Source: Porphyromonas uenonis 60-3
GTDB taxonomy: Bacteria; Bacteroidota; Bacteroidia; Bacteroidales; Porphyromonadaceae
Assembly (NCBI RefSeq): GCF_000174775.1
Contig: NZ_ACLR01000118.1
Span: forward strand, 1-64,000
Reading direction: 5' to 3'
Length of the DNA: 64,000 nucleotides
This document shows, in pieces, positions 43,366 to 51,091 of the stretch; position 1 is the first letter of the stretch, and each line of letters starts with the position of its first letter. The position numbers were made by a program, and so were the translations under genes. Below the pieces are notes generated by a model. That model was not told where the DNA came from. It ran no database searches and saw nothing but the letters and a program-made list of their open reading frames with translations.

Positions 43366-44730
43366 CTAGTTTGCTTGTTTAGCTTTCCGCCGTTGGTGTC
43401 TATTACCCACAGCCAGCACCGTGATATAGCCCACGATACCAGAGATAAGGCTACCCGTCAGGATGCCCAGCTTAGCCTCGCTGAGCCAGTCCAGATGAAG
43501 GTGCACATCGTACGACAGGCTGGCGATAAACATGGAGACCGTAAAGCCGATACCGCCCAATATAGATACCGCAAAGAGCATCGCTGGGTAGACCCCATCG
43601 CTCCACTTATGTTGCGTCAGTAGGATATAGACATAGGTGAAGAGGAAGATACCCATAGGCTTACCGATGAAGAGCCCCAGCATGACCGCAAAGGGGAGCG
43701 TCGAGATGTCACCCATACTGAAGGTTGAGAAGTCAATGCCCGCATTGACAAACGCAAAGACAGGCAGGATCAAGTAGTTCACCCAGCCCGTGAGCGCATG
43801 CTCTAGGCGCTGTACTGGAGGGATAGCCGATGCCGCCGCATGGCGCAGACTATTGATCATCGCAATGTCAGCACCCTCTAGATGAGTCGTCTGTCCCTTC
43901 TTAGCGCTCTCTTCTGTTGGTAGCATCTTAGAGATAGCACCCGCGAGGCTGCCCAGTTGGTGACGAGATACAGACGTGGTCATAGGCATCGCCAGAGCCA
44001 CCATCACGCCAGCGATAGTCGTGTGTATACCGCTCTGTAAGAAGAAAAACCATACGACGAAGAGCCCGATCATATAGAGCCCAATGTGGCGTACCCCCGC
44101 ACGACCTAGGAGTGCTAGGATAGCAACGACAGCGAGGCCCAGACCGAGCATCAGCAGGTTGATCCCTGTAGAGTAAAAGAGCGCTATCACGATGATACCG
44201 CCTATATCGTCAGCCACCGCCAGCGTAGTCATAAAGACACGTAGCGAGACTGGCACATGATCCTTGAGCAACATCAGTACAGCCAGTACGAAGGCTATAT
44301 CCGTAGCCATTGGGATAGCTGCACCTCGGCTCGCATCGCCCGCAGGAGCAATCAGCCAGAAGAGGATGATCGGCATAATCATACCGCCTATAGCCCCCAC
44401 GACAGGCATCATAGCCTTCTTGACCGAGGAGAGCTCACCCACGAGTAGCTGCTGCTTGATGTCTAGTCCGACGACAAAGAAGAAGAAAACCATCAGGACA
44501 TCATTGGCAAAAACCAAGAAGCTCATCGGCTCGCCATGAGCCTGGAAGATGTCCAGCCCTAGGACGTTCAGATTGATCGGTATAGCGAGCAACGTGTGGT
44601 ATAGCTCTCTGAGCGGGCTATTTGCCACGATAAGAGCCACGATGGTTGCGAGAAAAAGTACGACAGACGAGTCCACCTTACGAATGGTAAACCGCCTGAC
44701 AGGTCTTAAGATACCACTAGATTGAGACAT
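43366..44730 (-). CDS. nhaA: Na+/H+ antiporter NhaA
   Basis: Protein of 454 residues with about twelve membrane segments. The ion-binding Asp pair lies in TLAVADDIGGIIVIALFY (the DD of helix V), and PMATDIAFVLAVL is another conserved NhaA block. It exchanges external protons for internal sodium at high pH or salt. A 65-residue charged insertion in the loop near 270-300 is longer than in E. coli NhaA (388 residues). It stands alone; a -7 box lies 43 bases before the ATG. Confidence 0.96.
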   Translation of the reverse strand: MSQSSGILRPVRRFTIRKVDSSVVLFLATIVALIVANSPLRELYHTLLAIPINLNVLGLDIFQAHGEPMSFLVFANDVLMVFFFFVVGLDIKQQLLVGELSSVKKAMMPVVGAIGGMIMPIILFWLIAPAGDASRGAAIPMATDIAFVLAVLMLLKDHVPVSLRVFMTTLAVADDIGGIIVIALFYSTGINLLMLGLGLAVVAILALLGRAGVRHIGLYMIGLFVVWFFFLQSGIHTTIAGVMVALAMPMTTSVSRHQLGSLAGAISKMLPTEESAKKGQTTHLEGADIAMINSLRHAAASAIPPVQRLEHALTGWVNYLILPVFAFVNAGIDFSTFSMGDISTLPFAVMLGLFIGKPMGIFLFTYVYILLTQHKWSDGVYPAMLFAVSILGGIGFTVSMFIASLSYDVHLHLDWLSEAKLGILTGSLISGIVGYITVLAVGNRHQRRKAKQAN

Positions 44731-44772
44731 ACACTATAGATTACTTAATAGATTACTTAGTTGTTACGACCT

Positions 44773-44780
44773 CAAAGTTA
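44773..44780 (-). promoter_or_regulatory. Candidate -7 promoter box for nhaA
   Basis: TAACTTTG on the minus strand, 43 bases before the ATG. Confidence 0.5.
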
Positions 44781-44861
44781 CGCCTTTTTTGCGCACTCAG
44801 CAAGATTTAGGTGTGCACGAATTGCCACGTACCTCCCGCCCAATTTCTGTTCCCTCTAGGT

Positions 44862-44982
44862 GGCAAAAGATTTTCATGCCCATGAAAATCCATTTTCTCC
44901 CCCATGAAAATCCATTTTCTTCGGTATGAAACTCTAGTTTCTTCGGTATGAAACTCCAGTTTCTTCGGTATGAAACTGGTGG
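44862..44982 (+). repeat. Class 2 dyad array with two arm types
   Basis: Units start at 44884, 44906, 44928, 44950 and 44972 (22-bp steps), with a degenerate unit at 44862. Units 44884 and 44906 have dyad GAAAATCCATTTTC; 44928 and 44950 have GAAACTCTAGTTTC and GAAACTCCAGTTTC. Both arms changed together, so symmetry is kept. Spacers are TTCGGTAT or close. Confidence 0.93.
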
Positions 44983-45043
44983 AAGTGGGGAGGGGACGGT
45001 CAAGGAGTGGGGGCGAAGGGCGGGGAGCATGCACATCAAAAGA

Positions 45044-45074
45044 AAGGGCGACCCGAGCATCCTCAGATCGCCTT
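45044..45074 (-). terminator. Hairpin downstream of the HU-LysM gene
   Basis: On the minus strand AAGGCGATC pairs imperfectly with GGTCGCCCTT and is followed by TCTTTT, 140 bases past the stop. Confidence 0.45.
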
Positions 45075-45214
45075 CTTCGTTGTGTAGCGCCACCCTAGGG
45101 GGGGCTTCGTTTAGTGGGTAGTAAATGCTACTTTAATCGCCATTAACTAGGGGATTAGTAGCCGTATCTGCTCAGCTTCATCAGCTATGCTAGTCATGGT
45201 GCGGTGACTAGCGC

Positions 45215-46537
45215 CTAGCTCTTTGCAGTAGTACTGTAGTAGTCGTGGATGAGGCGCTTTGCCGTAGCGAGGTCGGCCTCTTGGTTGCCTGTGATGCCTA
45301 CGCTCTGCGGCGAGGGTATCTTGATCTCGGTGCCGAGAGGAATATTGTCGGGGTCCTTGATCTGCTCCTTATTAGCTAGGTAGATGTAGATCCAGTACTC
45401 ACTACGACCGAGGTAACGATGGGCGTAGCGCGCTAGATAGTCGCCATTGCCAAGGATCACGGTGGTGAGTATCTCCTGCTGGGCGGTCGTATCGGCTACT
45501 GGCGCGACACTATCGATGGGTGCGACGGTGTCTATCGTCGGAGTCGCCTCGACGGGTATCATCGTGCTGGGCGGGGGCGTGGTGCGGGAGCTCGGCATCT
45601 CTTGCTTGCCGAAGGCGAAGAACCATAGCAACAGCGCCATCACTAGGACAGCGACTAGCGGGATGACGATCCAAAGCCATAGCTTGCGGGGCTTGCGCTC
45701 TTGTGGCTCTTCTCTTCGATAAGGTGGTGGCGTGGCGATGACAGCTTCAGGTTCGTTGCTTTCGCTAGCTGGAGGAGGTGGCGGAGTAGTTGCTTTAGCC
45801 GTGGGGAGGGAGCTTTCGCTAGCTGAGAAGGGTGGCGGTGTCGGCGTAGCGGGAGTCACGGCTTGAGATTGAGGTGTCCAGGCGGGCGGAGTGCTTGCTG
45901 GTTGGGGCGTGGCTGTGCTCTCGGCGATACGACTGGAGATGATGGACGGGCAAGCCTGCTCGAGGCTCTCGGCTGGCTGCTCCTCGACATCGGGCCACTG
46001 GACACCCTCCTTGAGTAGCGTGGGGGCAAACATCTCAAAGGGCTTGTTGACCTGTCGGAGCAATTCATCAGAAGGGGTGAAGGCGTAGCTGGTCTCGCTG
46101 CTCTCATCTTCGCCAGTTATGGACTGTGGTGCGAAGGTGCCTAGGGGAGTCCACTCGAGGGTGTGTCCTAGTCGCTCGTGCATCTCAAAGAGCTTCGTGA
46201 CACTGTCGTAGAAGCTTTGGAGGGTCTGCGGTATCTGGATCGCCCCTTTTGCTAGGAGTTCGCCAATCTCCTCGGCAGAGAGCGGTTGCTCTTGGTTGGT
46301 GATGCGTGGCATGACGCTTGGGGGCATCAAGTAGCGCTCGCCACTAGGCAGTAGGGCGATGCGGGCGCTGTGGCTCTCGGCGGACCATAAGCCGACGCTA
46401 CGCATATAGCTACTGCTCCCCTGAGTGAGTCGCCCGATGAGTAGCGAGGTGAGGTCGCTCCATAGTTGCTGGCAGGTGGTCTGTGCGAGCTGGCTCTGCT
46501 CGGCGACCTCGAGGAGCCACTGTTCGGTCGTAATCAT
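45215..46537 (-). CDS. Membrane protein with HU-like N-terminus and LysM-like C-terminus
   Basis: Protein of 440 residues. Residues about 5-80 resemble a HU/IHF fold (helical start, then VGLWSAESHSARIALLPSGE as the arm region). Residues 200-280 are Pro/Thr/Ser-rich. One membrane helix lies at 285-309 (LWLWIVIPLVAVLVMALLLW). The periplasmic end (about 357-408), VILGNGDYLARYAHRYLGRS and PLGTEIKIPSP, is LysM-like. This predicts DNA contact inside and peptidoglycan contact outside. Related HU-domain membrane proteins occur in Bacteroidetes. The ATG overlaps the rimO stop by 4 bases. Confidence 0.65.
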   Translation of the reverse strand: MITTEQWLLEVAEQSQLAQTTCQQLWSDLTSLLIGRLTQGSSSYMRSVGLWSAESHSARIALLPSGERYLMPPSVMPRITNQEQPLSAEEIGELLAKGAIQIPQTLQSFYDSVTKLFEMHERLGHTLEWTPLGTFAPQSITGEDESSETSYAFTPSDELLRQVNKPFEMFAPTLLKEGVQWPDVEEQPAESLEQACPSIISSRIAESTATPQPASTPPAWTPQSQAVTPATPTPPPFSASESSLPTAKATTPPPPPASESNEPEAVIATPPPYRREEPQERKPRKLWLWIVIPLVAVLVMALLLWFFAFGKQEMPSSRTTPPPSTMIPVEATPTIDTVAPIDSVAPVADTTAQQEILTTVILGNGDYLARYAHRYLGRSEYWIYIYLANKEQIKDPDNIPLGTEIKIPSPQSVGITGNQEADLATAKRLIHDYYSTTAKS

Positions 46538-47868
46538 AGGATGAGATGCTCTGGGGATGTGGTTGCGATGAGGTCGTACTCCTCTACGCCTGTGATTTCA
46601 GCTCGGTAGAAGGAGCCTACATGGAGCGGACGGTCGCTGCTGAGTATCACTTCGCCGTCCACCTCGGGAGAGTCGTACTGGGTGCGACCAACGTAGTAGC
46701 CTTCTTCCTCTCGGTCAACGATTACCTCCAGCGAGGTGCCGACCCTACGGCTATTGACGCTGGCAGAGATGTTTGCTTGGAGAGACATTAGGGCGTCGTA
46801 GCGCTCCTGCTTGACCTCTGGCGGGACATCGTCTTGGTAGTGCTTGTAGGCATAGGTGCCCTCCTCGTGTGAGTATTGGAAAGCGCCAAGTCGCTCGAAG
46901 CGCATCTGGCTAACGAAGTCAAGGAGGTCGGCAAAGTCTTCGTCTGTCTCTCCTGGATGCCCGACCATCATCGTGGTACGCAGGGCGATGCCAGGCACTT
47001 GCTCGCGGATACGCTCTAGCAGAGCGACGGTCTCCTCACGGGTTATCTGCCGACGCATCAGCTGAAGCATATGATTGCTGCTGTGCTGGAGCGCAAGGTC
47101 GAGATACTTGCAGATGTTGTCATGCTGTGCCATCACATCTAGCAACGCAAGGGGAAAGTGGTTTGGATAGGCGTAGTGTAGTCTGAGCCAGTGAACGCCA
47201 TTTACCTGAGCAAGGCGGTCCAGCAGGGGAGCGATGGCTTGCTCTTGGTAAAGGTCTACACCATAATAAGTGCTATCCTGAGCGATGATCTGAAACTCCC
47301 GACAGCCTGCGGAGACGCGCCCCTCGACCTCTCGGACTATCTCCTCCATGGGACGGGAGTGATGACGGCCTGTGATGAGCGGGATGGCGCAGTAAGAGCA
47401 GGTGCGGTCGCACCCCTCGGAGATCTTGATGTAGCTGTAGTGTCGAGGCGTGACGCTAGGCGGAGGCGTTCGGTAGGATAGTGGCGTAGCGCTGTCTGCA
47501 CTGAGTGCCGGTCCTAGATCGCTGATGAGTTGCTTCCAGTCATACTTGCCATAGATCTTGTCCACCTCGGGGAGCTCCGCGGTTAGCTCCTCACGAAAGC
47601 GTTCGCCTAGGCAACCCATCACATAGACGGAGCGAATGCGCCCCTCTTTCTTCGCCTCAATGAGAGAGAGGATGAGGTTGATCGACTCCTCCTGAGCTGC
47701 CTGTATGAAGCCGCAAGTGTTGACGACGGCTATCTCGCCAGTCAGCTCCTCGGGGTCGTGACGTAGCGTGTAGCCGAACTGTGCGAGCCGACGCATGAGC
47801 GCATCGGAGTCAACGAGGTTCTTAGAGCACCCTAGACTGATGACATCGATTTGGTTGGCAATCATCAC
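46534..47868 (-). CDS. rimO: Ribosomal protein uS12 methylthiotransferase RimO
   Basis: Protein of 444 residues. The N-terminal UPF0004 domain starts VISLGCSKNLVDSD with the first iron-sulfur Cys; the radical SAM cluster motif is CDRTCSYCAIP (CxxxCxxC). A TRAM domain ends the protein. It methylthiolates an Asp of ribosomal protein S12. GCSKNLVDS rather than GCxxNxxDSE of MiaB supports RimO. It follows ftsY by 15 bases and overlaps the next gene by 4. Confidence 0.95.
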   Translation of the reverse strand: MMIANQIDVISLGCSKNLVDSDALMRRLAQFGYTLRHDPEELTGEIAVVNTCGFIQAAQEESINLILSLIEAKKEGRIRSVYVMGCLGERFREELTAELPEVDKIYGKYDWKQLISDLGPALSADSATPLSYRTPPPSVTPRHYSYIKISEGCDRTCSYCAIPLITGRHHSRPMEEIVREVEGRVSAGCREFQIIAQDSTYYGVDLYQEQAIAPLLDRLAQVNGVHWLRLHYAYPNHFPLALLDVMAQHDNICKYLDLALQHSSNHMLQLMRRQITREETVALLERIREQVPGIALRTTMMVGHPGETDEDFADLLDFVSQMRFERLGAFQYSHEEGTYAYKHYQDDVPPEVKQERYDALMSLQANISASVNSRRVGTSLEVIVDREEEGYYVGRTQYDSPEVDGEVILSSDRPLHVGSFYRAEITGVEEYDLIATTSPEHLIL

Positions 47869-47883
47869 GGAGCTACTACTGGA

Positions 47884-48843
47884 CTAAAGCTCATCGCCAA
47901 AGATGGAGTCGACGAACTCACGCTTGCGAAAGACCTGCAGGTCCTCAATCTTTTCGCCTAGTCCGATATACTTGACTGGTACCTTAAATTGGTCGGAGAT
48001 ACCGATGACGACACCGCCCTTTGCCGTTCCATCAAGCTTCGTGATGGCGAGGGCAGAGACATCGGTGGCTGCGGTAAACTGCTTTGCCTGTTCGAAGGCG
48101 TTCTGACCCGTGGAGCCGTCGAGGACGAGGAGTACTTCGTGAGGCGCATCGGGTACTACCTTCGCCATGACACGCTTGATCTTAGAGAGCTCATTCATCA
48201 GGCTCACTTGGTTGTGCAGACGACCAGCCGTGTCGATGATGACTACGTCGGCATTCTGAGCGACGGCCGACTGTAAAGTGTCAAAGGCTACCGAAGCGGG
48301 ATCCGAGCCCATCTGCTGCTTGATGACTGGCACGCCGACACGCTCTCCCCATATCTCTAGCTGCTCGATGGCGGCTGCACGGAAGGTGTCCGCAGCGCCC
48401 AGTACGATGCGCTTGCCCTGCTGCTTGAACTGATAGGCGAGCTTGCCGATGGTGGTTGTCTTGCCCACGCCGTTGACACCAACGACCATGATGACGTAAG
48501 GATGCGCCTCGGCAGGGAGTGTGAAGCTCTCCCCATCGGTTGTGCCATTCTCCGCAAGGAGCGCTGCCACTTCGTCACGCAGGATGCTTTTGAGCTCGCT
48601 CGTGCCGACATATTTGTCCCGAGCCACACGCTCTTCGATACGCTTGATGATCTTGAGCGTCGTGTCCACGCCCACATCACTCGTCACGAGTATATCCTCG
48701 AGATCATCGAGGATGGCATCGTCAACCTTGCTCTTGCCAGCTACGGCACGAGTCAGCTTGTCTACCATAGAGGTCTTGCTCTTTTCTAGACCTGTGTCGA
48801 GTGTCTCTTTCTTCTTCTTTGAGAATAGTCCGAATAGTCCCAT
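47884..48843 (-). CDS. ftsY: Signal recognition particle receptor FtsY
   Basis: Protein of 319 residues with an N-domain (about 20-100) and GTPase G-domain. P-loop GVNGVGKTTTIGKLA (about 124-138), DTAGRLHNQ and TKLDGTAKGG are SRP GTPase signatures. The long acidic A-domain of E. coli FtsY is missing, as usual outside the gammaproteobacteria. It targets ribosomes with SRP to the membrane. The gene lies between nspC and rimO on the minus strand. Confidence 0.97.
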   Translation of the reverse strand: MGLFGLFSKKKKETLDTGLEKSKTSMVDKLTRAVAGKSKVDDAILDDLEDILVTSDVGVDTTLKIIKRIEERVARDKYVGTSELKSILRDEVAALLAENGTTDGESFTLPAEAHPYVIMVVGVNGVGKTTTIGKLAYQFKQQGKRIVLGAADTFRAAAIEQLEIWGERVGVPVIKQQMGSDPASVAFDTLQSAVAQNADVVIIDTAGRLHNQVSLMNELSKIKRVMAKVVPDAPHEVLLVLDGSTGQNAFEQAKQFTAATDVSALAITKLDGTAKGGVVIGISDQFKVPVKYIGLGEKIEDLQVFRKREFVDSIFGDEL

Positions 48844-48872
48844 AGTTGGTCTCTTTCTTCTAGGTTAAATGA

Positions 48873-50039
48873 TTAGTCCATGCGAGACTTGTAGTCCGAG
48901 TAGTCAAAGCTACGGAGCGTCTCCACGGAGCCGTCGAGATGACGCAGCGCAATGGCGGGATGCTGTACACCATTGAACATGTTGGTCTTGACCGTCGTGT
49001 AGTGTAGCATATCCTTGAGGACGAGCGTCTCGCCAATCTCCAGCGGATGGTCAAAGGTCCAGTAGCCCATGTAGTCGCCACTCAGACAGCTGTTGCCCCC
49101 TAGGCGGTAGCTGTGCGTGCCAGGCTCGGGCGTGTCGCATTGTGTCGCCCCCTCCACGACTGGATGGTAGGGCATCTCAAGACAGTCAGGCATGTGACAG
49201 GCGAAGGAAACGTTCATAATAGCCGTCTTGATGCCATCGTTGGTGACAATGTCCACCACCTGAGCGTAGAGGTCGCCCGTCTGCCAAGCGAAAGCACTGC
49301 CTGGCTCCATAATAATTCGCAAGTTGGAGTGCCGCTCACGGAAAGCTCGTAGCAACACTACCAGATGCTCCGTATCGTACTCCCGATGCGTCATCAAGTG
49401 TCCGCCCCCGAGGTTGAGCCACTGCACCTTATCTAGGATAAAGCCAAAGCGCTCCTCGAGACGCTCCAGCACTAACTCTAGTTGCTCGTCATCGCCTTCG
49501 CAGAGGACATGCAGATGCACACCTTCTAGTCCTATCAAAGCACCCTCTTGCTCCATCTGTTGTAGCGTCTCGGCACTCACGCCGAAGCGTGTTCCTGGCA
49601 GGGCGGGGTTGTAGATCTCCGTCTTGACAGGCGAGTAAGCTAAGTTTAGCCGCAGACCGTAAGAGATATGCTCGGCTGCGTAAGGTGAGGCGGGTCCGAA
49701 GCGCTGCCACTGGGTGGGCGAGTTGAGCGTGATGTGACTACTGTAGCGCACGAAGTCCGCAATATTCTCCTCACTGTAGGCTGGTGTGTAGGCATGCACG
49801 GGCGCTCCCATCTCCTCGTAGCCTAGGCGAGCCTCCCACGGAGAACTAGCCGTACTGGCGTGGATGTACTCCTTAAATATAGGGAAGGTGCGCCAGAGAG
49901 CGTACGCCTTGAAGGCTAAGATAATCTCCACGCCCGCCCGCTCTGCTACGGATCGTATCAGCTCTAGGTTACGTCTCAGGAGAGACTCCTCTAGTAGGTA
50001 GTAGGGTGTGGTAATCTTGTGGGGTTGCATAGGGAGCAT
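48873..50039 (-). CDS. nspC: Carboxynorspermidine decarboxylase
   Basis: Protein of 388 residues of the alanine-racemase-fold PLP decarboxylases. The PLP Lys lies in ILAFKAYALWRTF (about 39-51), and LRLNLAYSPVKTEIYNP, GVHLHVLCE and GGNSCLSGDYMGYW are NspC signatures. It makes norspermidine or spermidine from the carboxy form in the polyamine pathway; the partner dehydrogenase is not here. The second ATG (MQPHK, 50030) is an alternative start. Its promoter box (50056-50063) lies 17 bases upstream. Confidence 0.93.
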   Translation of the reverse strand: MLPMQPHKITTPYYLLEESLLRRNLELIRSVAERAGVEIILAFKAYALWRTFPIFKEYIHASTASSPWEARLGYEEMGAPVHAYTPAYSEENIADFVRYSSHITLNSPTQWQRFGPASPYAAEHISYGLRLNLAYSPVKTEIYNPALPGTRFGVSAETLQQMEQEGALIGLEGVHLHVLCEGDDEQLELVLERLEERFGFILDKVQWLNLGGGHLMTHREYDTEHLVVLLRAFRERHSNLRIIMEPGSAFAWQTGDLYAQVVDIVTNDGIKTAIMNVSFACHMPDCLEMPYHPVVEGATQCDTPEPGTHSYRLGGNSCLSGDYMGYWTFDHPLEIGETLVLKDMLHYTTVKTNMFNGVQHPAIALRHLDGSVETLRSFDYSDYKSRMD

Positions 50040-50055
50040 TGTACTTAATCTCCTG

Positions 50056-50063
50056 CAAAGGTA
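50056..50063 (-). promoter_or_regulatory. Candidate -7 promoter box for nspC
   Basis: TACCTTTG on the minus strand, 17 bases before the ATG. Confidence 0.5.
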
Positions 50064-50137
50064 CTAAATAGCAAGAGTAGCACCAAAAAGCGCCCCGACA
50101 TCGCTCCTGATGGCTATGACGATAGGTTGCTTTTTTG

Positions 50138-50145
50138 TACCTTTG
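50138..50145 (+). promoter_or_regulatory. Candidate -7 promoter box for the FMN riboswitch and ribB
   Basis: TACCTTTG; predicted transcription start about 7 bases on, right at the first riboswitch stem. Confidence 0.6.
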
Positions 50146-50150
50146 CGACT

Positions 50151-50265
50151 GATTCAAGAGGAGAGGTGCAATTCCTTACCGGTGGTATAGTCCACAACTC
50201 CCATAGCGGGACTGATATGGTGTAACTCCATAACCGACGGTGATAGTCCGGATGGTATTCGAATC
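50151..50265 (+). ncRNA. FMN riboswitch (RFN element)
   Basis: The closing stem is GATTC (50151-50155) with GAATC (50261-50265). The conserved FMN-aptamer blocks follow in order: GAGGTGCAATTCC, TTACCGGTGGTATAGTCC, CTGATATGGTGTAACTCC, ACCGACGGTGATAGTCCGG and ATGG. FMN binding should turn down the ribB gene that follows. Confidence 0.95.
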
Positions 50266-50266
50266 A

Positions 50267-50315
50267 AGATGCCACTGACCCTGTCGGGGCTTCGGATCTA
50301 CAGGTCGATGCATCT
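50267..50315 (+). promoter_or_regulatory. Expression platform hairpin of the FMN riboswitch
   Basis: Outer stem AGATGC (50267-50272) with GCATCT (50310-50315) and an inner stem GACC...TGT with ACAGGTC, followed by ACTTTT. GGATCT in its loop (50294-50299) is complementary to AGATCC at 50331-50336, giving a possible competing pair upstream of the ribB start. Confidence 0.55.
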
Positions 50316-50371
50316 ACTTTTGTGTACCACAGATCCTCGTGCTTTTTATATAAACTCAAAGTAACAAGGAA

Positions 50372-51007
50372 ATGGGACAGACCAAAACAATTTCCCCAGC
50401 CGTAGAGGCTCGCATCCAAGCTGCCGTCCAAGCCCTCAGAGATGGGCGTGGCATCCTACTCGTAGATGATGAAAACCGTGAGAACGAGGGCGACATCATC
50501 TTCTCCACAGAGAGACTTACTCCACAAAACATCGCACTGATGATCCGTGAGTGCAGTGGCATCATCTGCCTTTGCCTCAAGCCGAAGAAGTGCCAGGAGC
50601 TCAACCTCCCTCAGATGGTACAGCACAATACTTGTGTGAACAACACTGCCTTCACAATCTCTATAGAGGCCAAAGAAGGGGTCACGACAGGTGTCTCGGC
50701 ACATGACCGCTACGTCACCATCACGACGGCAGCACGAGCCGATGCCAAGCCAGAGGACTTAGTGCATCCAGGACACGTCTTCCCGCTACAAGCCAAAGAG
50801 GGTGGCGTGCTCGAGCGTCGAGGACATACGGAGGGCAGTATAGATATAGTCTCCATTGCGGGGCTAGGCGATACGGCCATCCTCTGTGAGCTAACCAACG
50901 AGGATGGGACGATGGCTCGTATGCCAGAGATTCAGAAGTTTGGTGCAGCGCACGATATGCCAGTCCTCACGATTGAGGATATCGTCGCCTACCGCCAGCA
51001 AAGCTAA
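50372..51007 (+). CDS. ribB: 3,4-dihydroxy-2-butanone 4-phosphate synthase
   Basis: Protein of 211 residues, normal for single-function Rib[12 protein letters not shown] (about 31-41) is the metal and substrate loop; [26 protein letters not shown] carries further active-site residues (given as the span about 129-153). It makes the four-carbon unit of riboflavin from ribulose 5-phosphate. The FMN riboswitch lies directly upstream; ribBA at 11138 is a second source of the same activity. AAGGA lies just before the ATG. Confidence 0.95.
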   Translation: MGQTKTISPAVEARIQAAVQALRDGRGILLVDDENRENEGDIIFSTERLTPQNIALMIRECSGIICLCLKPKKCQELNLPQMVQHNTCVNNTAFTISIEAKEGVTTGVSAHDRYVTITTAARADAKPEDLVHPGHVFPLQAKEGGVLERRGHTEGSIDIVSIAGLGDTAILCELTNEDGTMARMPEIQKFGAAHDMPVLTIEDIVAYRQQS

Positions 51008-51033
51008 AACAACAATCAGCAAGACCAATAGAA

Positions 51034-51067
51034 AAGGAGACTACCGCCCACGAGTGGTAGTCTCCTT
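51034..51067. terminator. Bidirectional terminator between ribB and rel
   Basis: Perfect 12-base stem AAGGAGACTACC with GGTAGTCTCCTT, loop of 10, between convergent genes. Confidence 0.75.
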
Positions 51068-51091
51068 CGCTCTGTTTAATCACGCTCCGTA

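Larger units (their letters stand above)
44731..45214. other. Gene-free stretch between nhaA and the HU-LysM gene
   Basis: 484 bases with the nhaA promoter, a class 2 array (44862-44982), a terminator-like hairpin (45044-45074) and a perfect hairpin GCTAGTCA/TGACTAGC (45189-45212) just past the next gene's stop. Confidence 0.65.

Noticed and set aside
44797-45093. Minus-strand frames of 98 and 75 codons
   Set aside because: Driven by the class 2 array at 44862-44982; no similarity outside it.
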